DNA of 64,000 nt from an uncultured Poribacteria bacterium (lineage in GTDB: Bacteria > Poribacteria > WGA-4E > WGA-3G): assembly GCA_951828385.1 (NCBI GenBank), contig OX639973.1, forward strand, positions 5,757,200-5,821,199, given 5' to 3'. How positions within the stretch are numbered: the first letter of the stretch is position 1; each line of letters starts with the position of its first letter. Position numbers and translations under genes: made by a program. The notes beneath the pieces were generated by a model. The model saw nothing but the letters and a program-made list of their open reading frames with translations. It did not search any database and was not told the DNA's origin. Of this stretch, positions 42,850 through 51,700 are shown piece after piece.

Positions 42850-44097
42850 ATGCTGCATTTTAGGGTAACCCTCATTTTAGTTGTGTGTGTAGTTCTGTAT
42901 ATCGCTGGAGCCGCCGCGCAGAAACCAGACACGCTGGGTGAAAAAGGCATTGTCCATGGATATATTATAGATACAACCCCTGCGCAGCTGCCTATTGTTG
43001 GTGTGCGTGTTCAGATTGACAACGGAAAAGGGCATATTTTTGAAACAACGTCTGCCGAAACAGGTGAATTCGCATATAGAGATATACCCGCGGATGATTA
43101 TCTGATTAATATCCGCAAGTCTGGATACCAAAGTCGAATTGGGAAGCCGGTGTCAGTCACCAACGGTGGCGTTCATTATGTTCCCCTTACAATGAACAAA
43201 CGAGAGGATATATTCACCAAATTCCAGAATTTGTTCAGGTCCGAAGAACCGCAAGGTGGCACGCTTCAATTACAAGTTACAACACCATCTCCGCAATCTG
43301 TTCCGATTGAAAACGCTGAAGTTGAAATTCGGCAACTTCGTGGTGACGAAGATGACTCCTCAAATAAAGTCGAAATTATAGGAACATCTGACGCGGATGG
43401 ACAGTATCGGCACGACAATTTACCATCGGGACTTTACTTCGTTACCGTTGGTAAGGACAGTTATCATACTACAATTTCGATGACTGTTCGAGAAAATCGG
43501 ATGACGACTGCCGCTGTAAAATTGCCCATTTCTAATGGGACCGCGGACGCCAACGTTTTACCTTCACACGAGACAGACACAAAATGGGTTATTCGTGGTG
43601 AAATTTTTGAGACCGATTTTCAACAAACCCCGGTAAGTGATGTTAGGGTCACGATTAGAAATATAAACTTGAAACAATCTATAGACGCTTTATCCAATGC
43701 GGATGGCGAATACGAGTTTGGCTTACTTCCAGGGCACTACAGCATTTTCCTTTATAAAGGCGGGTATGAGCACACAATTAGACTTTCTGAGGCAACTGCT
43801 GAGAGTAGACAAAGCAATGTCACTGTAATTAAAGAAGGCATGTTCGTTGTTTACAAGGCTGTTGCGAATGGGAACGTGCTTACGCTTAAACACGGCGTAT
43901 CGAAGGAACAGAGAAGTTTTTTCGAGAAATATGGGAGAACGATTCTGGGCACGCTTTTCTCCACAATCATCGCTGGTATATTAGGCTGGTTCGTTCAAGC
44001 CTTTGCAAGGCACTTAAACAGACATCAACGGTCCTTAAACGAACGTCGACGAAACTTACACAAACGTCAACGTCAACAGTACTTAAACGAACGTTGA
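42850..44097 (+). CDS. Secreted carboxypeptidase-regulatory-domain protein with C-terminal membrane anchor
   Basis: The start at 42850 opens a signal peptide (MLHFRVTLILVVCVVLYIAG). Domains as in the previous gene follow, with SAETGEFAYRDIPADDYL, TSDADGQYRHDNLPSGLYFV and LSNADGEYEFGLLPGHYSIF. A membrane helix near the end (TILGTLFSTIIAGILGWFVQ) precedes a very basic cytoplasmic tail made of repeats of SLNERRRNLHKRQRQ type, encoded by a repetitive DNA stretch (44025-44097). It is a paralogue of 41726-42775 with an added anchor. Confidence 0.82.
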   Translation: MLHFRVTLILVVCVVLYIAGAAAQKPDTLGEKGIVHGYIIDTTPAQLPIVGVRVQIDNGKGHIFETTSAETGEFAYRDIPADDYLINIRKSGYQSRIGKPVSVTNGGVHYVPLTMNKREDIFTKFQNLFRSEEPQGGTLQLQVTTPSPQSVPIENAEVEIRQLRGDEDDSSNKVEIIGTSDADGQYRHDNLPSGLYFVTVGKDSYHTTISMTVRENRMTTAAVKLPISNGTADANVLPSHETDTKWVIRGEIFETDFQQTPVSDVRVTIRNINLKQSIDALSNADGEYEFGLLPGHYSIFLYKGGYEHTIRLSEATAESRQSNVTVIKEGMFVVYKAVANGNVLTLKHGVSKEQRSFFEKYGRTILGTLFSTIIAGILGWFVQAFARHLNRHQRSLNERRRNLHKRQRQQYLNER

Positions 44098-44120
44098 CGA
44101 AAAAACAATCAGGAGTCAAT

Positions 44121-45122
44121 ATGTCAAAACAGAAATTAAATTTTGCATTCATCGGATGTGGTGGCAACGCACGTGGACACGGGCGCAGTGTCTCCAGTGT
44201 TGAAGACGTAGACATTGTTGCACTCGCGGATCCGAGTACGGGTTCACTCGATGCCTTCAAAGAAACTGTCGGTTTAGACGATGCGCTGCCTACCTACGCC
44301 GACCACGTTGAGATGTTAGCCGCTGTCAAACCCGATGCTGTCGTTATTAGTTCACCGCACGGACTCCATTTTCAGCATATCATGGATGCACTTGATGCTG
44401 GATGCCATGTGCATACCGAAAAACCGATGGTCTGCACGGTGGATCATGCTAAGCGGGTAATTGCGAAAGTTGAAGAGACGGGTTTACACCTAATGATCGG
44501 CTACCAAAGGCATCTAAGCCCGACCTATCAATACTGCCGCAAAGTCGTCCAGAGTGGTGAACTGGGACGTGTCAATTTCGTCTCGGCACATCAATCGCAG
44601 AATTGGTATCGCAATCAGCAGGGAAAATGGCGACAAGACCCGTTCCTCGGCGGTGGTGGACAACTCAACGATTCAGGGAGCCACCTCATCGACATTCTCC
44701 TCTGGGTATTAGAAGCGAGTCCCGAAACCGTCTTCGCGATGATAGACAACTTAGATATTGAAGTAGATGTGCTCACCGCAATGTCAATCAAATTTGATAC
44801 CGGTGCTTTGTGCAATATCAGCATTGTCGGACACGCTTACGGCGGTGTTCGTGAAGCATTTTCTATCTGGTTGGAAGAAGGCGCGTTACATCTTCGTGAA
44901 GGCGAACTCCTTCGTCAGGAACAAGACGGTAAACCGCAACCCGTTGACGAATCTGAAATGCCGGCATCAGGGAATAAGGATGTTGCTTTCATTGAGATTA
45001 TCCGCGGTGAACGGACAGAGAACCCGATCGGTGTTGAGAACGGGTTGCGTGTTATCCAATTAACCGAAGCCGCGTGGCAGTCCGCCGAACTCGGTAGACC
45101 CGTCAAGGTGGATCTGAGTTGA
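44121..45122 (+). CDS. Gfo/Idh/MocA family oxidoreductase
   Basis: A 333-residue protein with FAFIGCGGNARGHG (about 6-19), HTEKPMVCTVDHAKRVI (about 95-111) and the C-terminal domain GGGGQLNDSGSHLIDILLW. An aggag site 5 bases before 44121 sets the start. It begins 23 bases after the previous gene and is followed after 4 bases by an ABC ATPase, so the three genes 44121-46655 form an operon. Substrate unknown. Confidence 0.9.
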   Translation: MSKQKLNFAFIGCGGNARGHGRSVSSVEDVDIVALADPSTGSLDAFKETVGLDDALPTYADHVEMLAAVKPDAVVISSPHGLHFQHIMDALDAGCHVHTEKPMVCTVDHAKRVIAKVEETGLHLMIGYQRHLSPTYQYCRKVVQSGELGRVNFVSAHQSQNWYRNQQGKWRQDPFLGGGGQLNDSGSHLIDILLWVLEASPETVFAMIDNLDIEVDVLTAMSIKFDTGALCNISIVGHAYGGVREAFSIWLEEGALHLREGELLRQEQDGKPQPVDESEMPASGNKDVAFIEIIRGERTENPIGVENGLRVIQLTEAAWQSAELGRPVKVDLS

Positions 45123-45126
45123 GCTA

Positions 45127-45882
45127 ATGCTTGATGTCCAAAACCTGTGCAAATCTTTTGGAAAAAAGCCGTTTCTTACAGAACTCACGTTTCAGGTAGC
45201 AGCCGGTGAGTGCCTCGTTCTGCTCGGCAGAAATGGCGCAGGTAAAACGCTCCTGCTCAACATCTTGGCAACTCTGGTTGAACCGACATCGGGGACCGTC
45301 TCTATTGCTGGCGTTGATGCGTTTGCGAACCTGAAACAGGCGCGTCCATCTATCGGGTATATCCCTATCACTTTTGACGGGTATCCTGAATTATCCGTCG
45401 TGGATTATCTCAATTTTTTCGCCGCTGCATACAAATTGGAAAAGCGCGAGCGTGCCTCAGCGATGGATGCTGTACTTGAATTAATGGACATCCCACACTT
45501 GCGTGGCGTTAAAATGGGTGACCTGTCAACAGGAGAAAAACAACGACTCTTATTCGCTAAAACTTTTCTGCACGAACCGCAGCTGTGGCTGCTCGACGAA
45601 CCGCTCACGCCTCTTGATCCGAGTGGACAGGTCGAGATGGTGGAGCTCCTTGGGGAACTCCAAGCAATGGGCAAGACAGTCATAATTGCTACCAATCGCC
45701 TTGAAGATGTTGCTAAGGTGTGCAATACTAATTCGCAGCGCGAAAACTTTGTCGGAATACTGAACAACGGTAGGTTTGCTGTTTTTAATAGGTTTAGTGA
45801 GTTACAGCAAGAGGTTACGGAAGTCGACAGTCCCTCGCCAAATTGGTTTAATGCGCTCTTTTTGGAGGTTACAAAAACATAA
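45127..45882 (+). CDS. ABC transporter ATP-binding protein, CcmA-like
   Basis: A 251-residue ATPase with Walker A LLGRNGAGKT (about 32-41), signature LSTGEKQRLLFAKTFL, Walker B LWLLDEPLTPLD and an early-aromatic DVQNLCKSFGKKPFL. The class is close to CcmA/ABC-2 exporters. No permease gene is in the operon; instead it lies between a Gfo and a PhyH gene, overlapping the latter by one base (TAATG). Its permease partner must be elsewhere, or it has another role. Confidence 0.9.
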   Translation: MLDVQNLCKSFGKKPFLTELTFQVAAGECLVLLGRNGAGKTLLLNILATLVEPTSGTVSIAGVDAFANLKQARPSIGYIPITFDGYPELSVVDYLNFFAAAYKLEKRERASAMDAVLELMDIPHLRGVKMGDLSTGEKQRLLFAKTFLHEPQLWLLDEPLTPLDPSGQVEMVELLGELQAMGKTVIIATNRLEDVAKVCNTNSQRENFVGILNNGRFAVFNRFSELQQEVTEVDSPSPNWFNALFLEVTKT

Positions 45883-46655
45883 TGTCAGATATAGGAAAAT
45901 TCTTTCAAGAAAACGGATACTATTTCGCTAAAGGGGTCTACTCACCGGAGGAGATCAAGACAATGGAAAGCGATTTTGATCGGGTGGTGGATCAACTCCT
46001 TAAGAGCGATGAAAATGTCAACGCACGGTGGGGGGGCAGGTTGATGGATGCCCTTGACGGCGGCGAATCCGTTATTATCCATACCCACAATATCCAGAGT
46101 TTTTCTGGGGTCTGGATGCAGGCATTCATGCAAGAGAAGTTTCTGGATGCCACCGAAGCCATCATTGGACCGGATATCATGCTGCACCACTCCAAGCTTT
46201 TCTGTAAGCCGCCAGAAAAAGGCGCGCCGTTCCCGATGCACCAAGATTGGCAATACTTTCCCTCTGTCAAAGACAGCATGATAGCCGCGATTATCTACGT
46301 CTCGGAGGCTACTGATGAGATGGGGTGTGTCCGCGTCTATCCAGGTTCCCACAAGCAGCTCGGACGCACTGACGGTATGATGGGAAGTGGGGCGAATGTT
46401 GAAATTACGGAAAAATATCCTATCGAGGACGCGACCGTTTTGGAAGCCGAGCCGGGAGATGTGCTTTTCTTTAGCTACTTCACCCTACACGGATCAATGC
46501 CGAATCGCTCAAACAAAACGCGAAAAAGTGTGCTCGTTCAAATGCATGCCGGAGACGATGAAATCGAATCCGAAAATCGCCATACCAACGTCCAATTGGT
46601 ACTGCGTGGATGGAACCATCTCGCAACCCGTTCTTCTGTGGGTGGGATTAAATAA
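45882..46655 (+). CDS. Phytanoyl-CoA dioxygenase (PhyH) family oxygenase
   Basis: A 257-residue Fe(II)/2-oxoglutarate oxygenase with H120-Q-D122 in FPMHQDWQYF and a distal His at about 201 in YFTLHGSMPN, then NRSNKTRKSVLVQ for the 2-oxoglutarate Arg. The ATG overlaps the ABC ATPase stop by one base, so translation is coupled. The operon as a whole has a dehydrogenase, an ATPase and an oxygenase. Confidence 0.92.
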   Translation: MSDIGKFFQENGYYFAKGVYSPEEIKTMESDFDRVVDQLLKSDENVNARWGGRLMDALDGGESVIIHTHNIQSFSGVWMQAFMQEKFLDATEAIIGPDIMLHHSKLFCKPPEKGAPFPMHQDWQYFPSVKDSMIAAIIYVSEATDEMGCVRVYPGSHKQLGRTDGMMGSGANVEITEKYPIEDATVLEAEPGDVLFFSYFTLHGSMPNRSNKTRKSVLVQMHAGDDEIESENRHTNVQLVLRGWNHLATRSSVGGIK

Positions 46656-46834
46656 ATCAAGGGCATTTTGGTCTATTTGGTTATTGGGTGGGTCTAAATG
46701 TTTTTAGGGCTTTAACCATTGACGCGTCTTCCACATTTTTTAAGGAATCCGGGGTTGATAGTTAACGCCAGTTTGATTAATCATTTCGGTTGTGTTGCGG
46801 TGCTATTTTCGCATCACAGAGACGTCAATTGTAG

Positions 46835-46854
46835 CACAAACTTCCCAGTTTGTG
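46835..46854. repeat. Palindrome CACAAACT-TCCC-AGTTTGTG
   Basis: A perfect 8-bp stem with the TCCC loop; its flank GTAG and loop core are shared with other palindromes of the window, but the stem sequence is different. It lies in the 46656-47054 gap, which otherwise holds only the two repeats listed next. Confidence 0.6.
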
Positions 46855-46936
46855 GCGTATATGATGTCCATTAACAGTGGACGCTACATAAGTCCAACAT
46901 TTATCAAACTCACGTTAGTTAAGCAAATCACTGGGT

Positions 46937-46948
46937 TGCGTAAGTCCT
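46937..46948. repeat. Solo TGCGTAAGTCCT element end
   Basis: Reverse complement of the AGGACTTACGCA end of the 48081-48201 element; no facing copy was found within the gap. Confidence 0.5.
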
Positions 46949-46962
46949 ATTAGAAAAACGAA

Positions 46963-47050
46963 ACGTAGCCCGTAATGAAATGGAGGGCGGCACTACGGAA
47001 TAGCACTTCAAATTCCTAACCCGCTTTGACCGAACCGCAAGGAAAATTAA
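46963..47050. repeat. Dispersed ~85-bp repeat, copy 1, providing the downstream ribosome binding site
   Basis: Shares CGTAGCC, GCACTTCAA, ACCGCAAGG and AATTAAAAA in order and spacing with 52746-52836. The AAGGA in its 3' end is the ribosome binding site of the Gfo gene at 47055. Confidence 0.65.
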
Positions 47051-47054
47051 AAAA

Positions 47055-48050
47055 ATGATTAGAGTCGCAAAAATTAGTATGGCGCATGTCCACGCTGGTG
47101 GCTACGCCCGAAAACTTCACGAAAACCCTGAGACCGAACTCGTCGCTGTCTGGGACGAAGAGGAATACGGCGGGAAAGAGGCTGCAGAACAATATGAAGT
47201 CCCGTTCTACACCGATCTTGATGAAATTCTCAGCCGTGACGACGTAGACGCAGTCGCTGTGGATGCGATCACATCTGACCATCCGCGCGTAATGATCGCC
47301 GCTGCTGAAGCCGGTAAACACATCTTTACTGAGAAGGCGCTCGCGATTACCGTCGCCGAATGCGATCCGATTATTGATGCCGTTGAGAAAGCCGGTATAA
47401 AGTTCATGATTTCGCTGCCTTCGCGTGCGAACCCTGAAATCCTGTTCGCGAAAAAGGCGATCGACGATGGACTGCTGGGGGACATCACATTCGGTAGAGG
47501 ACGGATTGCACATTCTGCCGCACTGGATAGCTGGTTCAGCGGCACAAGTGCTTGGTTCGCGGACCCAGTACGCGCAGGAGGTGGCGCCCTCTTTGATTTA
47601 GGGTGTCACCGTGTTGATGTGATCCGATGGTTAATGGGTGAACCTAAGAGTGCAATTGCGAAGATTAACAACTTTACAGGCAATTTCCCGATTGACGACA
47701 ACAGCGTTTCCGTCGTTGAATTTGCAAACAAAGCACTCGGTGTGATTGATGTCGCGTGGACACACCGTTCCGGTCCGAATATGCTTGAGATTTACGGCAC
47801 AGAAGGTTCGTTTACTGCAGGGCACGGCGAGATGCATTTCCAAACCCGCAAACTCTCTGATGAAGAGAAAGCGGAATACATCGCCAACGCACCGGCTGCA
47901 CCGCCTGAACCGATGCAACAGTGGATTAACGCTATCCTTCGCGATGAACCGATGACGATTACCATCCAAGATGGACGGAACCTCACAGAGTTGATGCAGG
48001 CAGTCTATATGTCGGCTGAACAGGGACAGTCAGTCGATTTTCCACTCTAA
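47055..48050 (+). CDS. Gfo/Idh/MocA family oxidoreductase
   Basis: A 331-residue protein. The nucleotide-binding start is unusual (IRVAKISMAHVHAGGYARKL: His in place of the second Gly of the GxGxxG loop), followed by FTEKALAITVAEC (about 92) with the conserved EK and then GGGALFDLGCHRVDVIRWLMG. The changed loop may alter cofactor binding. A dispersed repeat provides its ribosome binding site. Substrate unknown. Confidence 0.88.
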   Translation: MIRVAKISMAHVHAGGYARKLHENPETELVAVWDEEEYGGKEAAEQYEVPFYTDLDEILSRDDVDAVAVDAITSDHPRVMIAAAEAGKHIFTEKALAITVAECDPIIDAVEKAGIKFMISLPSRANPEILFAKKAIDDGLLGDITFGRGRIAHSAALDSWFSGTSAWFADPVRAGGGALFDLGCHRVDVIRWLMGEPKSAIAKINNFTGNFPIDDNSVSVVEFANKALGVIDVAWTHRSGPNMLEIYGTEGSFTAGHGEMHFQTRKLSDEEKAEYIANAPAAPPEPMQQWINAILRDEPMTITIQDGRNLTELMQAVYMSAEQGQSVDFPL

Positions 48051-48080
48051 GGTGCTATGCTAAACTCACGTTATATACTT

Positions 48081-48201
48081 CAGGACTTACGCAAATTGGG
48101 CAAATATCGGATATTTAAACGCAAAAAGTAGGAATTTCCATCCTTTAAACCCCCTAAATCCCCCTTATCAGCGGGACTTTAAGAGGAAATGCGTAAGTCC
48201 T
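48081..48201. mobile_element. MITE-like element with 12-bp inverted ends and ATACTT direct repeats
   Basis: AGGACTTACGCA at 48082-48093 faces TGCGTAAGTCCT at 48190-48201. ATACTT flanks both sides (48075-48080 and 48202-48207), as expected for a target duplication. The interior has no frame and carries the repeat also found at 15537. It lies 30 bases upstream of the toxin gene. Confidence 0.7.
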
Positions 48202-48237
48202 ATACTTGAATGTGCGAAAGGATGTGACCAATTCAGT

Positions 48238-48522
48238 ATGTATATTGAGGATTGCATCTGGCTCCCTGACATCTTAATTAAACTTTTCGTGAAGCACCAT
48301 GTCACACAAAGGGAAGTTGAAGAAATATTTTTCAACCGTCCGAAATACCGTTTTGTTGAATCAGGATATAGGAAAGGGGAAGATGTGTATTCTGCTGCTG
48401 GACAGACAGATGCCGGCCGCTACCTGATTGTATTCTTCATTCAGAAAGAGAAAAATCTTGCACTCATTCTGAGTGCCCGCGATATGGATCAAAAGGAGAG
48501 AAGAAGGTATGAAAGAAAATAA
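48238..48522 (+). CDS. BrnT-like ribonuclease toxin
   Basis: A 94-residue protein with the BrnT plan: IKLFVKHHVTQREVEEIFFN, then GRYLIVFFIQKEKN and LALILSARDMDQKERRRYER, the ISARxxxxxERRxY signature of BrnT RNases. It overlaps the downstream CopG-like gene by 14 bases, in the usual toxin-antitoxin order for this family. The ribosome binding site (aagga) is somewhat distant. Its transcription may be affected by the element just upstream. Confidence 0.78.
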   Translation: MYIEDCIWLPDILIKLFVKHHVTQREVEEIFFNRPKYRFVESGYRKGEDVYSAAGQTDAGRYLIVFFIQKEKNLALILSARDMDQKERRRYERK

Positions 48523-48784
48523 AGACGAACAGGTTACCAGTATATCTAAGGCACGAACTCTGGAGGAGATAGCCGACTATTGGGACACGCATAGCTTGGC
48601 TGACCACTGGGATGAAACACATGAAGTCAATTTTGAGGTTCGGATGCAGCGAAAGTGTCGTGTAACACTTACCCCAGAAATCTATGAAAAAATTGAAAAA
48701 CAAGCCCTGGAACAGGGAGTCTTACCGGAAACTTTGGTTAACTTGTGGTTAGCTGAACGCCTCCACGCGATCGAATCATCGTAG
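48509..48784 (+). CDS. CopG-family antitoxin-like protein
   Basis: A 91-residue protein with TLEEIADYWDTHSLADHWDE (the CopG/BrnA-partner N-terminal pattern), then a ribbon-helix-helix-like VEVRMQRKCRVTLTPEIYEK (here FEVRMQRKCRVTLTPEIYEK) and KIEKQALEQG. The start at 48509 is preceded by aaggaga; the upstream Met in the longer frame overlaps the toxin more. It probably neutralises the toxin encoded just before and represses the pair. Confidence 0.75.
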   Translation: MKENKDEQVTSISKARTLEEIADYWDTHSLADHWDETHEVNFEVRMQRKCRVTLTPEIYEKIEKQALEQGVLPETLVNLWLAERLHAIESS

Positions 48785-48946
48785 ATAATAATCGCCTGGC
48801 ACAACTATAAGTCATACCCTTCTATTTGAGCAGATTGCATAACGAATGTTATTCAGAAGTCCCCGAAAAGGGTTTCCTCCAAGAGATATGAATATATGAT
48901 TTTAGATTTTACTTTATCTGTCCACTAACCCAAATTGAGGAATATC

Positions 48947-51442
48947 ATGCAAGACTACCAACCTATTTCACTTTCCGCTTTGTGTAATGTAGGTGCAGAG
49001 ATTATCGGTGCGAACGCAACGCCGGGGATCGGGGCACAGACGTTTCACGGGCTGCCTTTTGAAATCGCTGAAGGCGCAACCTGTTTCTTGGGATTTGGCG
49101 AGGATATTAACGCCGATTCTATTCAAATTTCTGTCAATGCCAGCCCGAAGCGGGTGATTTTTGTGCATCGGCTGCTTGAGTCACGCATTCCTGAAGGTGA
49201 ACCGATTGGCAGGCTCATTGCCAATTATGTTTTCCGTTATACCGATGGTGAAACAGTCAGCGTCCCGATTCGCGAACGCTTTGAGATCGGCAGTGTACCA
49301 CAGGGTTGGGGACAACAGACCTTCCTTGCGATACCTGACCGGAAGGAAAGTTTGGCATCGCGGCACGAGGGACCTTGGGGGAGCGCAGGCAACCGACAGA
49401 CAGAGGTGAGCCAAGGGACACCGCGCGATTACTATTTGTGGGTGTGGAAGAATCCGAGGGACGGCGTTGAGGTTGCGTCAATTGAAATCCAACCGCAGGA
49501 ACGGCGTTTTATTGTTGCAGCAATCACACTCGGTTATCTCGACGAAGACCCGATACCGCGGCGTCCACGCCGCGAAGTCAAAATCACGCTTCCGCAATCT
49601 GATGATGCCGACAAACCTTTTGATATGGAAGTCAATGTCGACCGTGGCGTTGCGACTTATCCGTACCCACTACCCGAAAACTCACCTGATGCGTTTATCA
49701 ACGACGATTTCAAAGGCTGGGGTGAATCCCAAAACAACAAGAGCAGTCCGGCGTATGTTGAAGTGTCCGCGACTCCCTCCGCAAGTGTTGAAGTCAAAAA
49801 CCAAGGTAAGACGCTTGGCACTGTCAATTGGGGGGAAGTCGAAGAAAAAGGGGCTGTTCAACCCAACGAACGGGTTAAGGTAGAGGTCATCGACTCTGGT
49901 AGGAACTGGGTATATACCACTGTAATTGACGACGATACGAACAAACCGGTGCCGTGTCGTGTCCATTTCCGTTCGCCACACGGTGTGCCGTACGCACCAC
50001 ACGGACACCATGCACACGTCAATTCAAACATGGGCACATGGCACGTAGATGTCGGGGGTGATGTGCGACTCGGACAGATTAGTTACGCCTACATTGATGG
50101 CACGTGTCAGGGATGGCTCCCTCGCGGTGAAGTTATCGTGGATGTCGCCCGCGGCTTTGAATATACGCCTTTGCGAACCACTGTCAACATAGAACCCGGA
50201 CAACGCGAGTTAACACTCCGCTTAAAGCGGTGGTGCAATATGAACGCCGAACGCTATTTCAGTGGCGACACGCACGTTCATTTCCTCTCCACGCAAGGCG
50301 CGCATACCGAAGCACAAGGCGAAGACCTCGGTGTGGTCAATCTTCTCCTCTCACAGTGGGGGCATCTCTTTACGAATACAGAGGAGTTTATTGGAAGACC
50401 TACGACCTCTGCGGATGGGCGGAGCATCGTCTACGCGACGCAGGAGAATCGCCAGCATGTCCTTGGGCATCTCACGCTGCTCGGCTTGAAGGAGCAGGTC
50501 GCACCGTGGTGTTCGGATGGTCCCGGAGAAGCCGAACTCGGTGGAAATATGGAAGTCACGCTTTCACATTGGGCGGATGCGTGTCACGCGCAGGGTGGTA
50601 CTGTTGTTTTACCGCATATTCCGAATCCGAATTGCGAACCAGCGACGCTTATCGCTACGGGACGCGTGGATGCCGTCGAATACCTCACCAACGCTATGTA
50701 CGGACACCTTGAGTACTATCGTTATCTTAACTGTGGCTATAAATTGCCACTCGTTGGTGGGACGGATAAGATGAGTAGCGATGTGCCAGTAGGTGTCTAT
50801 CGCACTTACGTTCACATTCCTGACAACGAGGAATTCAATTACGATAACTGGTGCAAATACATGAGTGCCGGAAACACGTTCCTCAGCGGCGGTCCCATGA
50901 TCCGCCTGACCGTCGATGGACAGCCCATCGGTAGCACAATCAACCTACCCGGTAACGGTGGCACGGTTGAGGTTGAAGCCTCCGCGGATTCCATCTTCCC
51001 TATCCATACTTTGCAAATTGTACAAGCCGGACAGGTCGTCGCTTCCACTGAGGACAAAGATGGCAAAGCGCATTTGCATCTGAAAGCCAATCTGAAGGTA
51101 GACAAACATTCGTGGATTGCGGCGCGATGTGGTGGACCTAACTACGCACAAGCCGTCCCGCACTACGATGGATGGGGACGCGGTATCATTGCGCACACCT
51201 CGCCTGTCTATATTGCAGTCGGCGGTGAATGGTGGATGTTCGATCCAGAAACAGCGAACTATATGCTAACCTTGATTGAAGGTGGGTTGTCCTATATCCA
51301 GCAGACCGCGCGCCATCATGAACACGGCACGGTGACGCACCACCACGGTGAGGATGACCATTTGGAATTCCTTTCTCGTCCGTTCCAAGAAGCACGACAG
51401 GCAATTCACCGTCGGATGCACCAATTCGGTATCCCGCATTAG
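48947..51442 (+). CDS. CehA/McbA family PHP-like metal hydrolase
   Basis: An 831-residue protein without a signal peptide. The N-terminal part is beta-rich; a PHP-like domain starts near residue 435 at YFSGDTHVHFLSTQGAHTEA, with His ligands in DTHVHF. Further signs are GHLTLLG, CHAQGGTVVLPHIPNPN and GGTDKMSSDVPVG. CehA/McbA proteins hydrolyse esters or other small molecules, but this long form may be a structural or polymer-associated enzyme. The start follows tgagga. Confidence 0.75.
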   Translation: MQDYQPISLSALCNVGAEIIGANATPGIGAQTFHGLPFEIAEGATCFLGFGEDINADSIQISVNASPKRVIFVHRLLESRIPEGEPIGRLIANYVFRYTDGETVSVPIRERFEIGSVPQGWGQQTFLAIPDRKESLASRHEGPWGSAGNRQTEVSQGTPRDYYLWVWKNPRDGVEVASIEIQPQERRFIVAAITLGYLDEDPIPRRPRREVKITLPQSDDADKPFDMEVNVDRGVATYPYPLPENSPDAFINDDFKGWGESQNNKSSPAYVEVSATPSASVEVKNQGKTLGTVNWGEVEEKGAVQPNERVKVEVIDSGRNWVYTTVIDDDTNKPVPCRVHFRSPHGVPYAPHGHHAHVNSNMGTWHVDVGGDVRLGQISYAYIDGTCQGWLPRGEVIVDVARGFEYTPLRTTVNIEPGQRELTLRLKRWCNMNAERYFSGDTHVHFLSTQGAHTEAQGEDLGVVNLLLSQWGHLFTNTEEFIGRPTTSADGRSIVYATQENRQHVLGHLTLLGLKEQVAPWCSDGPGEAELGGNMEVTLSHWADACHAQGGTVVLPHIPNPNCEPATLIATGRVDAVEYLTNAMYGHLEYYRYLNCGYKLPLVGGTDKMSSDVPVGVYRTYVHIPDNEEFNYDNWCKYMSAGNTFLSGGPMIRLTVDGQPIGSTINLPGNGGTVEVEASADSIFPIHTLQIVQAGQVVASTEDKDGKAHLHLKANLKVDKHSWIAARCGGPNYAQAVPHYDGWGRGIIAHTSPVYIAVGGEWWMFDPETANYMLTLIEGGLSYIQQTARHHEHGTVTHHHGEDDHLEFLSRPFQEARQAIHRRMHQFGIPH

Positions 51443-51486
51443 ATGAATGTGCTATCCAGTTTCAAAGTCCGGTATGCACTTAGATC

Positions 51487-51513
51487 GTAGGGGCGAGGTC
51501 ACCTCGTCCCTAC
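51487..51513. repeat. Palindrome GTAGGGGCGAGGT-C-ACCTCGTCCCTAC
   Basis: Thirteen pairs with one G-T wobble in the arm. Flanks GTAG/CTAC are shared with other palindromes. Downstream of the CehA/McbA gene, possibly a 3' structure. Confidence 0.7.
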
Positions 51514-51570
51514 AACGAACCTATTCCAAAATTCTAAGAGGCCAAACCAGTAATTTTAGACAGTTCTTGT

Positions 51571-51680
51571 AGGTTGGGTTGAGCGGTGAAAGACAGATAG
51601 TCATCAGATTTCAAAGGAGATACTGTTTTCCAATGAACCGTCGATAGAAATAGGCATAGCGAAACCCAACAACCCAACCA
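51571..51680. repeat. Inverted-repeat element GGTTGGGTTGAGC...AACCCAACC
   Basis: The left arm GGTTGGGTTGAGC (51572) and the right arm AAACCCAACAACCCAACC (51663) enclose about 70 bases without a frame. It fits a MITE-like or dispersed intergenic repeat just before the dehydrogenase start. Confidence 0.55.
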
Positions 51681-51700
51681 TACTATCATTGGGGGTAAAC

